Origin: an uncultured Sulfitobacter sp.
Lineage (GTDB): Bacteria; Pseudomonadota; Alphaproteobacteria; Rhodobacterales; Rhodobacteraceae
DNA length: 64,000 nt
Assembly (NCBI GenBank): GCA_937928635.1
Contig: CALFWM010000040.1
Span: 91,564 to 155,563, forward strand
Direction of reading: 5' to 3'
The number at the start of each line of letters is the position of its first letter. Positions within the stretch are counted from its first letter, which is position 1. Positions 1 to 9,100 of this stretch are shown here, piece after piece. The position numbers and the translations under genes were made by a program. The notes under the pieces were generated by a model, which did not search any database, had not been told where the DNA came from, and saw only the letters and a list, made by a program, of their open reading frames with translations.

Positions 1-2
1 AC

Positions 3-215
3 CGTTTTGGGGCGCTGAAACCCGGTGAGATGATCATGATGGTGGCCACCGCCGCGCCGCATCGCAAAGATGCCTTTGCAGCGGCAGATTTTCTGATGGA
101 CTATCTGAAATCGCGCGCGCCGTTCTGGAAACGGGAGATCACCGCCAAAGGGGCAACGTGGGTTGCGTCCAAAGAGGCCGATGAGGATGCGTTGGGCCAG
201 TGGGAGACGCCCTGA
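3..215 (+). CDS. moaE: Molybdopterin synthase catalytic subunit MoaE (C-terminal part, cut by window edge)
   Basis: The last 70 residues of a MoaE protein are visible; the start lies outside the window. They contain the family signature of a basic residue-phenylalanine-Gly pair, then KPGE, a hydrophobic strand and the APHR segment, followed by an amphipathic helix and the FWKRE stretch that carries the active-site lysine region of MoaE. MoaE with MoaD inserts the dithiolene sulfurs into precursor Z to make molybdopterin in the cytoplasm. It runs toward the convergent OmpA-type operon. A 7-bp dyad (216-222 with 238-244) follows the stop but has no T-tract. The molybdenum cofactor theme recurs later (moaB near 20 kb, fdhD-mobA-mobB-moeA near 34-38 kb). 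Confidence 0.85.
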   Translation, partial: RFGALKPGEMIMMVATAAPHRKDAFAAADFLMDYLKSRAPFWKREITAKGATWVASKEADEDALGQWETP

Positions 216-281
216 GCGGCAGCGCGCGGGTCGTTCACTGCCGCTATAGGCATTTTCTACTTGGCGCAGTGATCAGTAGAT

Positions 282-605
282 TTACTCGGAGGAGCGCTCG
301 TAATGGGCGCGCAGTTCTTCGGTTTCGTGCCGGGCATCGCGCAGACCGTCCATGGCCGCGCGCAATTCCGCTTCGGTCTGGGACAGCTGGTTGGTCAGCT
401 CCGCCTCACGCTGTTGCAGATAGGTAATGGCCTGATCACGGGTTTCCTCCGCCTCATGCAATTCCTGGCTCATTTTGTCGAGTTGTTCGACATCACCTGC
501 CGCAACACGGGTAAAGCGGTGCAGCAGCCAATTGGCAAACCACCCCAGACAGAAAGCGACAAAGAGAATGATTGCTGTCGCAAGGACAAATTCAGTTCTA
601 CTCAT
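282..605 (-). CDS. Small membrane-anchored coiled-coil protein, unknown function
   Basis: This 107-residue protein has one N-terminal membrane segment (about residues 5-25, hydrophobic with GWFANW at its end). A charged heptad-rich region follows (about 35-105, rich in E, Q, L and R) and is probably a coiled coil. I chose the ATG at 605 because it overlaps the stop of the upstream OmpA-type gene (598-600), a sign of translational coupling; a longer frame would start inside that gene. The inner-membrane helix with a periplasmic or cytoplasmic coiled coil suggests a partner of the OmpA-type protein, but this is inference. I do not recognise a named family. Confidence 0.7.
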   Translation of the reverse strand: MSRTEFVLATAIILFVAFCLGWFANWLLHRFTRVAAGDVEQLDKMSQELHEAEETRDQAITYLQQREAELTNQLSQTEAELRAAMDGLRDARHETEELRAHYERSSE

Positions 606-2511
606 CGGTGGTGCCTGTGTTTGCGTCGATATCGTCCTGTGTATCGCCGGTTTGCGCGACACTTTCCAGTGTTGTTTCCTCGGGCTGGGCAACCGTATCG
701 GGGCGGATCAGACGGAATTCGATGCGCCGGTTGGCTTCGCGGCCCGCTTCGGTCTGATTGTCCGCGATCGGGCTGCTTTCGCCATACCCCCTGGCAGCAA
801 AAGAGCCGGTCAATACGCGGCGGGCGCGCAGCTCGTTCAGCACTGATTCTGCACGCGACTGGGAAAGTTCCAGGTTCATGGATTCCCGGCCCTGACTGTC
901 GGTGTGGCCCTGAATCTCCAAGGGCAGCGCGCCGCAGCGTTTCAGGATCGCGGCGATATCGTCCATTGTGCCCAGGGTGGCCGCGTCAATCGTGGCAGAG
1001 CTTGGTTCAAAGGTGATTTTGCTCACCTTTAGCACGTCGCGAATTTCGACTTCGCATTCGTCAGGGGTTGGAATGCCCAACACCGGATCCAGCTTTTTCT
1101 GATAGGTGACGTCGATGTCATAGACGGACCCTTCCCCAAGTTTGCCAGCCAGAAGTGTCGCAATTTCCGTGCTGGCATCTGCGTTTCCGGTGTTCCCGGT
1201 CAAGGATATGGTATCAGGGGTCACCGTCAGCGCGCCGTTGCTGAGTGCCGAAAGCGCCTCAAGTCCGGTCAGGATGCGTGGCGACCAGTCTGCGGGCAAA
1301 CCCTCCGCAACGCGGGTGGCGGTATAGACCTTGGCGGAGCCAAACCGCGCCTTGGCGTAGCTGTCTGCCAATTCGCGCGCGCCTGCGCTTTCCATGCGGC
1401 CGCGCAATTGAACCTGCCCTTCTGGGCTAAGCGTCGCGGTAAATTCCGGGGGGCCTGCGCTCGGGTCCGCCACTTTGGGCAGCTGTGCGTTGAGGGCAAA
1501 GACTTCTGGCAGGGCACTTTCAAGCTCGCCCACAACGCGGTCAAACAGAGCCTGATCCGTGCCTTCTGCGGCGACGAGGGTGATGTCAGCATCTGCAAAG
1601 CTGACAGAACCGCCTTCAAACCGATCCAGGGCTGTGATGGCCTGCACCACCGCCGTTGACCAGTTTGGGCTGGGCACACCCATGCCAACAGTACACCGTG
1701 CGGTGCCGGTGCTGCCGGCGTTGGCCGCAGCTGTCAGGATTTCCGCACGGGCCCGCAACGAATCTGCTGAACAGGCATCAAAACGTGCGCCCTCTGCGTC
1801 TTTTTCAAAGCGCAGGGTAAAGGGCGTGATCACCGGGCGTGGGGCAGAGATGTCGAGCGAAAGGCGCAGGTCACGCGGCGCGTCGCGGCGCAGGGTGGCC
1901 TCCATTTTCTGCTTGGCATTGGCGCTGTCGGCAATCGCTGTGATCGCCACCTCGCCAGCGGCAACGGAAATCTTTGAGCGTGGCAACATGGCCATGGCAT
2001 CCACCGCAAAATCCATCGCAACCTGCCAATTATCCGGTGTGGGATAATCTGCGGTTTGCAGCAGGTCAGATAATTCGCCTTGATCCGACATGGCATTGAA
2101 ACTTGCGATGATGGCTTCGCGGTCCGTGGAGGCCGGGATCAATCCGCTGACGCTGATCCCGCTTTCGTTGCGCAGCATTTCTGCGGAAAACCGGGGAGGG
2201 GCCACGGCGGCCTGTGCCTCGACCTCCATTTCATCAATGACCCGCGCCGCATCGACCACCGAACCGGCGGTGGTGATGGCATGAAATCGCACAGCCTCGG
2301 TAGGGGCGATACCCGCAAGGGTCACCTGCAGGCCATCCGCCTGAACCTCGGCCCATGTCATGCCTTGATCATCAAGCGCGTCGCGCACGCCAATCTCAGA
2401 TGTTTCCTCAATCAGTTTGACCGAAAAATTTGCAGCGACCAAAGAGACCACAGCCGCAGCGGCAAAGGTCAGGGTCACAGTCAAAAGTGCAGATAGGCGC
2501 ATGGGTTTCAT
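598..2511 (-). CDS. OmpA-family protein with repeated BON-like modules
   Basis: This is a 637-residue envelope protein. It starts with a signal or anchor helix (about residues 4-28). A long middle region looks like repeated BON-type alpha/beta modules (recurring G-V/L-x-L-x-G segments such as VSGLIPAS and LTGNTGN). The C-terminal OmpA domain covers roughly the last 120 residues and includes the peptidoglycan-binding segment GHTDSQG with the NRRIEF motif. The family anchors the outer membrane to peptidoglycan or acts in the periplasm. The ATG at 2511 is preferred over an upstream ATG at 2565 because the hydrophobic segment then begins at once. The first gene of the pair reads into the small coiled-coil gene. 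Confidence 0.8.
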   Translation of the reverse strand: MKPMRLSALLTVTLTFAAAAVVSLVAANFSVKLIEETSEIGVRDALDDQGMTWAEVQADGLQVTLAGIAPTEAVRFHAITTAGSVVDAARVIDEMEVEAQAAVAPPRFSAEMLRNESGISVSGLIPASTDREAIIASFNAMSDQGELSDLLQTADYPTPDNWQVAMDFAVDAMAMLPRSKISVAAGEVAITAIADSANAKQKMEATLRRDAPRDLRLSLDISAPRPVITPFTLRFEKDAEGARFDACSADSLRARAEILTAAANAGSTGTARCTVGMGVPSPNWSTAVVQAITALDRFEGGSVSFADADITLVAAEGTDQALFDRVVGELESALPEVFALNAQLPKVADPSAGPPEFTATLSPEGQVQLRGRMESAGARELADSYAKARFGSAKVYTATRVAEGLPADWSPRILTGLEALSALSNGALTVTPDTISLTGNTGNADASTEIATLLAGKLGEGSVYDIDVTYQKKLDPVLGIPTPDECEVEIRDVLKVSKITFEPSSATIDAATLGTMDDIAAILKRCGALPLEIQGHTDSQGRESMNLELSQSRAESVLNELRARRVLTGSFAARGYGESSPIADNQTEAGREANRRIEFRLIRPDTVAQPEETTLESVAQTGDTQDDIDANTGTTDE

Positions 2512-2565
2512 GGATCTCAGTTGCGGCTTAGGTCTGTTGATACGCCGGGCGGGCCCTGCGTGCAA

Positions 2566-3528
2566 TCACGCGAGCAGGGCAGCAGCGAAAAAGAGCAGCG
2601 GGATCATGCCCGTATCGCGGTTTGCGCGAAACAATTGCAGGCATTTGGCCGGATTGTTGATGTCCAGGCCTCTTAACTGCCAGGCCATGTGCCAGCCCAT
2701 CATCCAAGGGCCGCCCAAGGCCAGCACCATCGCCAGGACCGAGGCATTGGGCAAGGCGGCATAAATCACAGCAATGCCCATCAGCCCCACTGTGGCCATC
2801 AAAAACCGGCGCAGCCAATGGGCCGTGTTGGTGCCAAACAGCCGAGCGGTGGATTTGACCCCGATCAGGGCGTCGTCTTCGGTGTCTTGGTGGGCATAGA
2901 TGGTGTCATAAAACAGCGTCCATGCGATGCCCGCCAGATAAAGCACCACCGCAGGTGCGCCCAGTGACCCGGTATGGGCGGTCCAGACCAACAGCGCGCC
3001 CCAGTTGAACGCGAGCCCCAAAAACACCTGCGGCCACCATGTGAAGCGTTTGGCAAAAGGGTAGATTGTCACCAGCACCAGCGACAGAACACCGAGCGAA
3101 ATCGCGGACCAGTTGAAGGTGAAAAGAATGCAGGCGGCCAGTAGGGCTTGGATGACCATCCAGACGGCGGCCTGTTTGGTGGTGACTTGACCTGAGGGGA
3201 TGGGCCGGGAGCGCGTGCGTTCCACCTGCGCGTCAAAGTCGCGGTCGGTGATGTCATTCCATGTACAGCCCGCGCCCCGCATCAGCCAGGCCCCCAGGCC
3301 GCAGCCGATGAAAATCCACAAATCCTCCCAACGCGGGCTTTGATCATAAAGGATGGCCAGCGCCAGACCCCACCAGCAGGGGATCAGCAGCAGCCATGTG
3401 CCAATCGGGCGGTCCGCACGGGACAGGCGCAGGTAGGGCCGCGTTGCAGGGGGCGCAAAGCGGTCCACCCAATTGTCCGATGTGGCGTCCGCAACGGTTC
3501 CATCTGGCAGGGGCGGTTGGTCTTGCAT
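2566..3528 (-). CDS. ubiA: 4-hydroxybenzoate polyprenyltransferase UbiA
   Basis: This 320-residue integral membrane prenyltransferase joins 4-hydroxybenzoate to the polyprenyl diphosphate tail in ubiquinone synthesis. Both aspartate-rich motifs are present: NDITDRDFD in the first half and DTIYAHQDTEDD in the second. The RADRPIGTWLLLIPCWWG segment typical of the alphaproteobacterial enzyme precedes the first motif, and about eight hydrophobic segments follow. I used the ATG at 3528; the frame is open further upstream but that part is antisense to rsmE. It is divergent from rsmE with only 12 bp between start codons, so the two promoters must overlap the other gene. The tail substrate could come from the IspB-like synthase at 49-50 kb. 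Confidence 0.93.
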   Translation of the reverse strand: MQDQPPLPDGTVADATSDNWVDRFAPPATRPYLRLSRADRPIGTWLLLIPCWWGLALAILYDQSPRWEDLWIFIGCGLGAWLMRGAGCTWNDITDRDFDAQVERTRSRPIPSGQVTTKQAAVWMVIQALLAACILFTFNWSAISLGVLSLVLVTIYPFAKRFTWWPQVFLGLAFNWGALLVWTAHTGSLGAPAVVLYLAGIAWTLFYDTIYAHQDTEDDALIGVKSTARLFGTNTAHWLRRFLMATVGLMGIAVIYAALPNASVLAMVLALGGPWMMGWHMAWQLRGLDINNPAKCLQLFRANRDTGMIPLLFFAAALLA

Positions 3529-3540
3529 ATATCGGGACTC

Positions 3541-4269
3541 ATGAGTGGAAATGTCAGACTGTATGTAGAGCACAGCCTTGGGGCGGGGCAATCGGTGACT
3601 TTGTCGCGGGAACAGGCGCACTACCTGTTTGGCGTCATGCGCAAGGGCGTAGGCACCAAGGTATCGCTGTTTAACGGGCAAGACGGCGAATGGCAGGCCG
3701 AAGTGGTGGAGGCCGGGAAACGGGTAGGGATTTTGACGTGCCGGGTGCAGACCCGTCCAGTGCAGATGCCGCCCGATCTGTGGTTGATGTTTGCCCCGAT
3801 CAAAAAGGCGCGCACGGATTTTATCGTCGAGAAGGCCGCAGAAATGGGGGCGCGGCGGATTGTACCGGTGATGACAGAATTCACCAATGCCGGACGGATA
3901 CAGCGGGACCGTTTGCAAGCCCATGCGATTGAGGCCGCAGAGCAATGTGGCGGGACCTTTGTGCCGCACGTGGCCGAGGCGATAAAGTTTGGCGCGCTGC
4001 TGGATCATTGGGATGTAGGCCGTGGGATTATGTTTTGTGATGAAGCGCTTGCGGGGGGCTCCTCCAGCTTGCCAGCTGTCCTCGCCGCACCAGCCGCGAT
4101 TCTGATCGGGCCGGAGGGGGGATTTTCTCCAGCGGAGCGCAAGCGGCTTGGCGGGCTTGAGGCAGCACAGGCCGTGAGCCTTGGCCCGCGCATTTTGCGT
4201 GCAGACACAGCGGCAGTGGCGGCACTGACCCTGTGGCAACAGGCTTTGGGAGATTGGGATGCTGCGTGA
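3541..4269 (+). CDS. rsmE: 16S rRNA (uracil-1498-N3)-methyltransferase RsmE
   Basis: A 242-residue SPOUT-class methyltransferase that methylates U1498 of 16S rRNA using SAM. It has a small PUA-like N-terminal domain (about 1-70, with the QAHYLFGVMRKG segment), a linker with KKARTDFIVEKAAEMG, and the C-terminal knot with IGPEGGFSPAE and SLGPRILRADTAAVAAL, which are the family signature motifs. The ATG at 3541 is the start that fits the usual N-terminus, since earlier in-frame codons overlap ubiA on the other strand. Its last 11 bp overlap the start of the next gene, indicating an operon with the GNAT gene. Confidence 0.93.
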   Translation: MSGNVRLYVEHSLGAGQSVTLSREQAHYLFGVMRKGVGTKVSLFNGQDGEWQAEVVEAGKRVGILTCRVQTRPVQMPPDLWLMFAPIKKARTDFIVEKAAEMGARRIVPVMTEFTNAGRIQRDRLQAHAIEAAEQCGGTFVPHVAEAIKFGALLDHWDVGRGIMFCDEALAGGSSSLPAVLAAPAAILIGPEGGFSPAERKRLGGLEAAQAVSLGPRILRADTAAVAALTLWQQALGDWDAA

Positions 4270-5113
4270 GGCGGGGCCGGATGATGGGGCCGCGCTAGAA
4301 GCGTTTCTGTCGCGTCATGCCGGGACCTCCATGTTCATGCGCGGCAATCTGGCAGCGCAGGGCACGCAAGAGCGTGAGCACCGACACGGCACGCGGTTCA
4401 TGCTGCACGAAGAGGGGGCAGAGATCGTGGCGGTTGCAGGTATCACAAATGCGGGTCACGTCATGTGTCAGGCACCGGGACAGCCGGAGGCGTTTTTTGA
4501 GGCGGTGGCCGAGGCCTTTACCGGGCGCGCGGTGGCCGGTTTGGGTGGTGACCCTGAGCAGGTTGCCGCTCTGGAGGCTGCTTTGGGCCTTGAGGGGGCG
4601 GATTTTATCCTGCGCCGGGACTTGCCGCTGTTTGAACTTGAGCTAGCACATCTGCGCCTTCCAGACGTGGCCATGACCCTGCGTGCCCCGGATCCTGCGG
4701 ACGTCGCGTGGTTGAGCGACTGGTTTGTGGGATTTCTGACAGAAACCGAATTGGCGGGCGCAAGTGAAGGTATGAAAGCCGCGGCAGCCTACGTGAACGC
4801 GCGGGATGCGCGCCTGGGCCTTGTCGGGGGGAAACCCGTGGCGATGACAAATTTTAACGCAAGGGCGTTTGATACGGTGCAAATCGGTGGTGTCTACGTG
4901 CCCCAAGCCGCACGCGGACAGGGATATGGCGGTGCCGTTGTTGCCCGGCATCTGGAGGTGGCGCGCGAGACCGGGATTAACCGCGCGATCCTGTTCGCAG
5001 CCTCAGAATATGCCGTGCGCAGCTATGAACGGATCGGGTTTAAGGCTGCGGGGTCGTATAAACTGGCGATGTTGCGTGACCCTGTTATTGTTTCCCGGCG
5101 CGTGGTTACATGA
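4259..5113 (+). CDS. GNAT-family N-acetyltransferase
   Basis: A 284-residue protein with a recognisable C-terminal GNAT fold: a beta-strand VQIGGVYVPQAARGQGYGG containing the acetyl-CoA pyrophosphate-binding R-x-x-G-x-G/A loop, then the ARETGINRAILFA helix and the YERIGFKAAGSYKLAML strand. The N-terminal half (about 1-140) looks like a degenerate second GNAT-like domain. The substrate cannot be deduced. It overlaps rsmE by 11 bp and so is probably co-transcribed with it. Confidence 0.8.
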   Translation: MLREAGPDDGAALEAFLSRHAGTSMFMRGNLAAQGTQEREHRHGTRFMLHEEGAEIVAVAGITNAGHVMCQAPGQPEAFFEAVAEAFTGRAVAGLGGDPEQVAALEAALGLEGADFILRRDLPLFELELAHLRLPDVAMTLRAPDPADVAWLSDWFVGFLTETELAGASEGMKAAAAYVNARDARLGLVGGKPVAMTNFNARAFDTVQIGGVYVPQAARGQGYGGAVVARHLEVARETGINRAILFAASEYAVRSYERIGFKAAGSYKLAMLRDPVIVSRRVVT

Positions 5114-5171
5114 GAGGGATACATCCGGTCGTGGGCATTGGATTGAGTTTATTGGAAGGGTGAAAAGGGCG

Positions 5172-5702
5172 ATGAGCGGATTTCTTCGACCTGAGGCGCG
5201 CGCTCTGTTGTGGCGGTGGCGGGAGCTCTTGGTGGGCATCGGACTTGTCCTCATCGGGGTGTGGCTGGTGCTGGGGCCAGGGTTTTTGCTGGCGGTGCCG
5301 GGGTATGCACTGTTGCTGGGGGGGAGCATCCTGACCTGGATGGGCATTCAACGCGGACGGTTTCGCGGGACGGATGGCGGTGCCGGCGCTGTGAAGGTGG
5401 TGGAGGGGCAGGTGACGTATTTTGGCCCATGGACCGGCGGCACGGTGGCCCTGCGCGAATTGGATCGCCTGAGCCTTGATCGCGCACTTTTTCCGGCCCA
5501 TTGGCGGCTGGAACAGCTTGGCCAACCGGCCCTGTTGATCCCGGTTAATGCCGAAGGGTCTGATGCGTTGTTTGATGCCTTTGCGGCCCTTCCGGGGTTG
5601 AAAACAGAGCGCATGTTGCAGGAGATGCAGGGCGATCCGCATCAAGCGGTTGTGATCTGGCAAAAGCCCGCGCGCGCGCCGGTTGGCGTCACGTTGCATT
5701 GA
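5172..5702 (+). CDS. Conserved membrane protein, unknown function
   Basis: A 176-residue protein with two adjacent hydrophobic segments (about residues 17-34 and 37-55, rich in G, L and V) followed by a soluble C-terminal domain of about 110 residues. That domain has a strand-rich pattern (VKVVEGQVTYFGP, ALRELDRLSLDRALFP, WRLEQLGQPALLIPV) resembling the small membrane proteins of Rhodobacterales with PH-like beta domains, and the end fits that type (DALFDAFAALPGL). The ATG at 5172 follows a weak purine-rich site. It lies between the GNAT gene and gshA on the same strand. I do not assign a function. Confidence 0.65.
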   Translation: MSGFLRPEARALLWRWRELLVGIGLVLIGVWLVLGPGFLLAVPGYALLLGGSILTWMGIQRGRFRGTDGGAGAVKVVEGQVTYFGPWTGGTVALRELDRLSLDRALFPAHWRLEQLGQPALLIPVNAEGSDALFDAFAALPGLKTERMLQEMQGDPHQAVVIWQKPARAPVGVTLH

Positions 5703-5762
5703 CACCCCCGCCATTTCGCCGCATCCAAGGCGTTCTCAGACGTTCAAACGGAGCCTACTCTT

Positions 5763-7133
5763 ATGTCTATTCCACAATCCGGCGGCGGCCCGATCGAACA
5801 TCAGGACCAGTTGGCGCAATACCTCGCGGATGGGTGCAAACCCAAAGAAGACTGGCGCATTGGCACCGAGCACGAGAAGTTTGGCTATTGCAAAGACAGC
5901 CTGCTGCCGCTGCCCTATGAAGGGGAGCGGTCAATCCGGGTGATGCTGGAGGGAATGCGCGACCGCCATGGCTGGGCACCGGTTGAGGAGCAGGGCAAGA
6001 TCATCGGCCTGGAAAAGGATGGCGCGAATATTTCGCTTGAACCTGGGGGGCAACTGGAACTGTCCGGCGCACCGTTGGAGACGATCCATGAAACCTGCGA
6101 TGAGGTGAATGTGCACCTGCGCGAAGTGCAGGAAGTGGCCGATAAAATCGGGGCCGGTTTCATTGGTCTGGGGGCCGCCCCTGACTGGACCCATGCGCAG
6201 ATGGATCTGATGCCAAAGGGGCGTTACGCTTTGATGAACGACTACATGGGCCGGGTTGGCAGCATGGGTCGGGTGATGATGCGCCGCACCTGTACCGTAC
6301 AGGTGAACCTTGATTTCGGGTCAGAGGCCGACATGGTGCAAAAGATGCGCGTGGCCCTTGCCTTGCAGCCTGTGGCGACCGCCCTGTTTGCAAATTCGCC
6401 GTTTTTTGAAGGCAAGGTGAACGGATATAAATCACTGCGCTCAAAGGTTTGGCGTGAACTTGATGCATCGCGCACGGGCACGTTGCCGTTTGTCTTTGAC
6501 GAGGGTTTTGGGTTTGAAGCCTGGGTCGAATATGCGCTTGATGTGCCGATGTATTTTGTCTACCGCGACGGGCAGTACATCAATGCGCTGGGCATGTCGT
6601 TTCGTGATTTCATGAACGGCAAATTGCCCGCCCTGCCGGGGGAGACGCCAACCCTGTCTGACTGGGCCGATCACCTGACAACCGCCTTTCCCGAGGCGCG
6701 GATGAAGAAATTCATTGAGATGCGCGGGGCCGATGGCGGACCGTGGCGGCGGCTGTGTGCCTTGCCCGCGTTCTGGGTTGGCCTGATGTATGATCAGGAC
6801 GCTTTGGACGGGGCCTGGGATTTGGTCAAAGACTGGACGCCCGCGCAGCATGATGCCCTGCGCACCGCTGCGTCAGTGGATGGGTTGCAGGCGCAGGTCA
6901 CCGGTATCAACATGCATGACATTGCGCGTGAAACTGTCGCCTTGTCAGAGGCGGGTCTCAAGGCGCGGGCCAAACCGGGCGCTGGTGGTCTGGTGCCAGA
7001 TGAAACGCATTTCCTGAACGCCCTGAAAGAAAGCGTTGAAACGGGCCGGGTGCCCGCGGATGAACTGCTGGAGGACTACCACGGCAAATGGGCTGGCGAT
7101 CTGAGCCGGGTCTACAGCGAGTATAGCTACTGA
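5763..7133 (+). CDS. gshA: Glutamate-cysteine ligase, plant/proteobacterial type
   Basis: A 456-residue cytoplasmic ligase that makes gamma-glutamylcysteine from glutamate, cysteine and ATP, the first step of glutathione synthesis. It belongs to the plant/alphaproteobacterial class rather than the E. coli class: it has GTEHEKFGY near residue 40, EPGGQLELSGAPL near 96-108 and the MMRRTCTVQVNLDF segment near 180. The length matches that class. The start ATG at 5763 follows GGAGCC. A 33-bp sequence downstream of the stop (7171-7203) is related to one behind the tag gene at 57.3 kb. Confidence 0.93.
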   Translation: MSIPQSGGGPIEHQDQLAQYLADGCKPKEDWRIGTEHEKFGYCKDSLLPLPYEGERSIRVMLEGMRDRHGWAPVEEQGKIIGLEKDGANISLEPGGQLELSGAPLETIHETCDEVNVHLREVQEVADKIGAGFIGLGAAPDWTHAQMDLMPKGRYALMNDYMGRVGSMGRVMMRRTCTVQVNLDFGSEADMVQKMRVALALQPVATALFANSPFFEGKVNGYKSLRSKVWRELDASRTGTLPFVFDEGFGFEAWVEYALDVPMYFVYRDGQYINALGMSFRDFMNGKLPALPGETPTLSDWADHLTTAFPEARMKKFIEMRGADGGPWRRLCALPAFWVGLMYDQDALDGAWDLVKDWTPAQHDALRTAASVDGLQAQVTGINMHDIARETVALSEAGLKARAKPGAGGLVPDETHFLNALKESVETGRVPADELLEDYHGKWAGDLSRVYSEYSY

Positions 7134-7170
7134 CCCTTGGCTCGATGCAGCACTGTAGGAACCAGCCTCA

Positions 7171-7203
7171 TCCAACCTTGCCCGAAACGTTCAGTTTCAA
7201 CGG
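7171..7203. repeat. Short intergenic repeat, copy 1
   Basis: A segment about 37 bp after the gshA stop matches 57291-57321 at 26 of 32 positions. The shared core reads AACC-TGCC-GAAAC-TTCAG-TTCAAC. Within it GAAAC and GTTTC form a short stem around GTTCA. Both copies sit just downstream of a plus-strand gene and before a convergent minus-strand gene, so a role at transcript 3' ends is plausible but unproven. Confidence 0.4.
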
Positions 7204-7252
7204 TTGGGCGATCTGCCGTGCCGCACGTTACCCGCATGTCGCTCTAATTGGT

Positions 7253-8119
7253 TTACTGTTGGCCCAAAACGCGTTGTTGGTAGAGTGATTTGATTTCCGC
7301 TTTGGCAGCTTCCTTATGTGCGGCTTCCTGCTCGGGTGATTTCGCGTAAAGGTATTTGTAACCGGCAAAAGGATTGTCAGAAACCTCGCCTTTGCGGCGC
7401 AGGCTGGCGCCAGTCATGGGGGTGGCAGATCCGATCTCGTGATCTGGTTTTGTGGGCGAAATCATAAAGAAAACATGCAAGAAAAACGTGATGAACGGCA
7501 GGCCGATGTGGATGAGGACCATCAGGACAAGGGTCGGATCGCGGGAGGCCCCTTCGGCCAAAGCCGCGCCGGACACGTTTCCGGTGTCTGGCAACATGCT
7601 ACTGATCGCCTGAAAGATCACGTCAAAACCAACCGCATTGATCGCGGTTGCGGCAAGGAAAAGACCGTTCCAGAGGTCCTCAGCGCTCAGGTCCAATCCC
7701 GAGCCAAAGAGGCTTGCTACCAACACCATCATACCCAGCCCTTGTGCCGTGTCGTTCATTGCGGCCAGTGCAAAGGCCAGACCAACGACCAGGTAGATGC
7801 CAAAACCGATTGTCAGAAACGGCAGTTTCGCCCATTTTCCGCTTTTGCCACTGTCATGCAGGCGTCGCACGGTCAGCGACAGGCGCGGGATGATGGTCAG
7901 GAAAAATACGACGATACTGTCCCAGTATAGTGGGTTGAGCGGGGGCACTTCGCGGCGCAGCAGCATGTGCCAAAACTCAACCGCATCGCCATAGGCCAGA
8001 AAGATGATCAGTGCCCAGATCAGCGGCAACAGCAGCCAATATTCCAGCAGGGTCGCGCGCCCGCTGAAGTCGAACGCCTTGAATGCGAAATTTTCAAATG
8101 CGGAGCCGATTTTTTTCAT
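7253..8119 (-). CDS. DUF805 family membrane protein
   Basis: This 288-residue protein carries the DUF805 pattern: a short N-terminal segment with FDFSGRATLLEYW, a first membrane helix, then RLSLTVRRLHDSGKSGKW just before the next helix. It has about five hydrophobic segments and a charged C-terminal tail (about 230-288, ending in basic and acidic residues) that is longer than in the minimal family. DUF805 proteins are inner-membrane proteins of unknown role. It is a single gene on the minus strand, separated by about 80 bp from the desaturase operon. Confidence 0.85.
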   Translation of the reverse strand: MKKIGSAFENFAFKAFDFSGRATLLEYWLLLPLIWALIIFLAYGDAVEFWHMLLRREVPPLNPLYWDSIVVFFLTIIPRLSLTVRRLHDSGKSGKWAKLPFLTIGFGIYLVVGLAFALAAMNDTAQGLGMMVLVASLFGSGLDLSAEDLWNGLFLAATAINAVGFDVIFQAISSMLPDTGNVSGAALAEGASRDPTLVLMVLIHIGLPFITFFLHVFFMISPTKPDHEIGSATPMTGASLRRKGEVSDNPFAGYKYLYAKSPEQEAAHKEAAKAEIKSLYQQRVLGQQ

Positions 8120-8200
8120 GGGGTTTGCGTCTCATCCTGCCTGATTGGTTTGCAATCTGCGGGTGAAATCCGGCTGGAATGAGGCGCTGGTTTGAAATTA

Positions 8201-9100
8201 TCACGTCCGCATCAGGCCCGCACGCGGGGGCTCGGATTGGGGCAGGCGGATGTTGCGGGCAAGGCCCAGCAAAGCAAGGCTGCGGATCAGCCAATAGCCC
8301 GGATCGCTTTGACCTTGTTCAACACCCAGTTGTGTAGAATGGGGAAAGGCATGGTGATTGCTGTGCCAGTTTTCGCCAAAGGTGATCAGCCCCAGCCACG
8401 GCAGATTATACCCCTGCACAGGCAGGCCAGCCACGCGCCAGCCCTGATGTCCCCTGTGGTGTGCATAATGCCCGATCAGCCAATGCCCCGTCAGCGACAC
8501 CCAGATGCGCAAACACACTCCCCAGAGCACATAGGCCCAACCGCCAAGCGCAAAAAGCAGGATGGCGAGGGGCAGTTGTTGTGCCATCCAAGTGGCGTCC
8601 AAAAAACGATAAAAGCGGGATTGCGCGATGCGCGGTTCAATCGCAAAACGGGGCGGATGGGTCAGTGGAAAATGGCAGTGCATTTGCCACCACATGTCCC
8701 GCCAGAACCCTGCGCCATGGCTGGGATGAGGTGGGCAGATGGTTTGGCGTTGATGCCAGTCGCGCATGTCATGGGCGCGGATCATGCCAAAGGGACCCGC
8801 CATGCCCACAAGGGTGCCCAACCAGACAAGCAGGTATTCCAGCCAGCGGGGGGTCTCAAAACTGCGGTGGATCAGCAAACGGTGCATCCCCACGGAATGC
8901 CCTGCACAGATGGTCACGCCGCACAGCAGTGCAAACAGCAACGCCGCATCCCACTGCGGAAAAAGTGCGATGCCTGCAAGACCCAGGGCCATATGGGCGA
9001 GTGTCCAAAGGGACTTAACCGGCTCCCAACGGATATGGCCAAGGGTCGCAGAGGTCTGGGCGTCAGGGATAACGCGCTCGGTGGCGTGCAGATGTGACAT
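8201..9100 (-). CDS. Fatty acid desaturase, acyl-CoA/stearoyl (OLE1-like) type
   Basis: A 299-residue integral membrane di-iron desaturase. His box 1 is within HSVGMHRLLIHRSF (about residues 69-82), box 3 is WHSNHHAFPHS (about 247-257), and four hydrophobic segments are present. Box 2, normally HRxHH, is RAHDMRDWHQRQ, the variant seen in a subgroup of alphaproteobacterial desaturase-like proteins. The double-bond position cannot be inferred. Its start codon overlaps the stop of the second desaturase-like gene by 1 bp, so it is the last gene of the operon that begins with the GbsR-type regulator or the membrane gene at 10746. Confidence 0.82.
   Translation of the reverse strand: MSHLHATERVIPDAQTSATLGHIRWEPVKSLWTLAHMALGLAGIALFPQWDAALLFALLCGVTICAGHSVGMHRLLIHRSFETPRWLEYLLVWLGTLVGMAGPFGMIRAHDMRDWHQRQTICPPHPSHGAGFWRDMWWQMHCHFPLTHPPRFAIEPRIAQSRFYRFLDATWMAQQLPLAILLFALGGWAYVLWGVCLRIWVSLTGHWLIGHYAHHRGHQGWRVAGLPVQGYNLPWLGLITFGENWHSNHHAFPHSTQLGVEQGQSDPGYWLIRSLALLGLARNIRLPQSEPPRAGLMRT

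Noticed and set aside
216..244. Hairpin GCGGCAG/CTGCCGC behind moaE as a terminator
   Set aside because: The 15-nt loop and missing T-tract make it weak evidence.
8192..9097. Plus-strand open frame of 301 codons opposite the desaturase gene
   Set aside because: It is antisense to a desaturase with intact histidine boxes and has no motif of its own.
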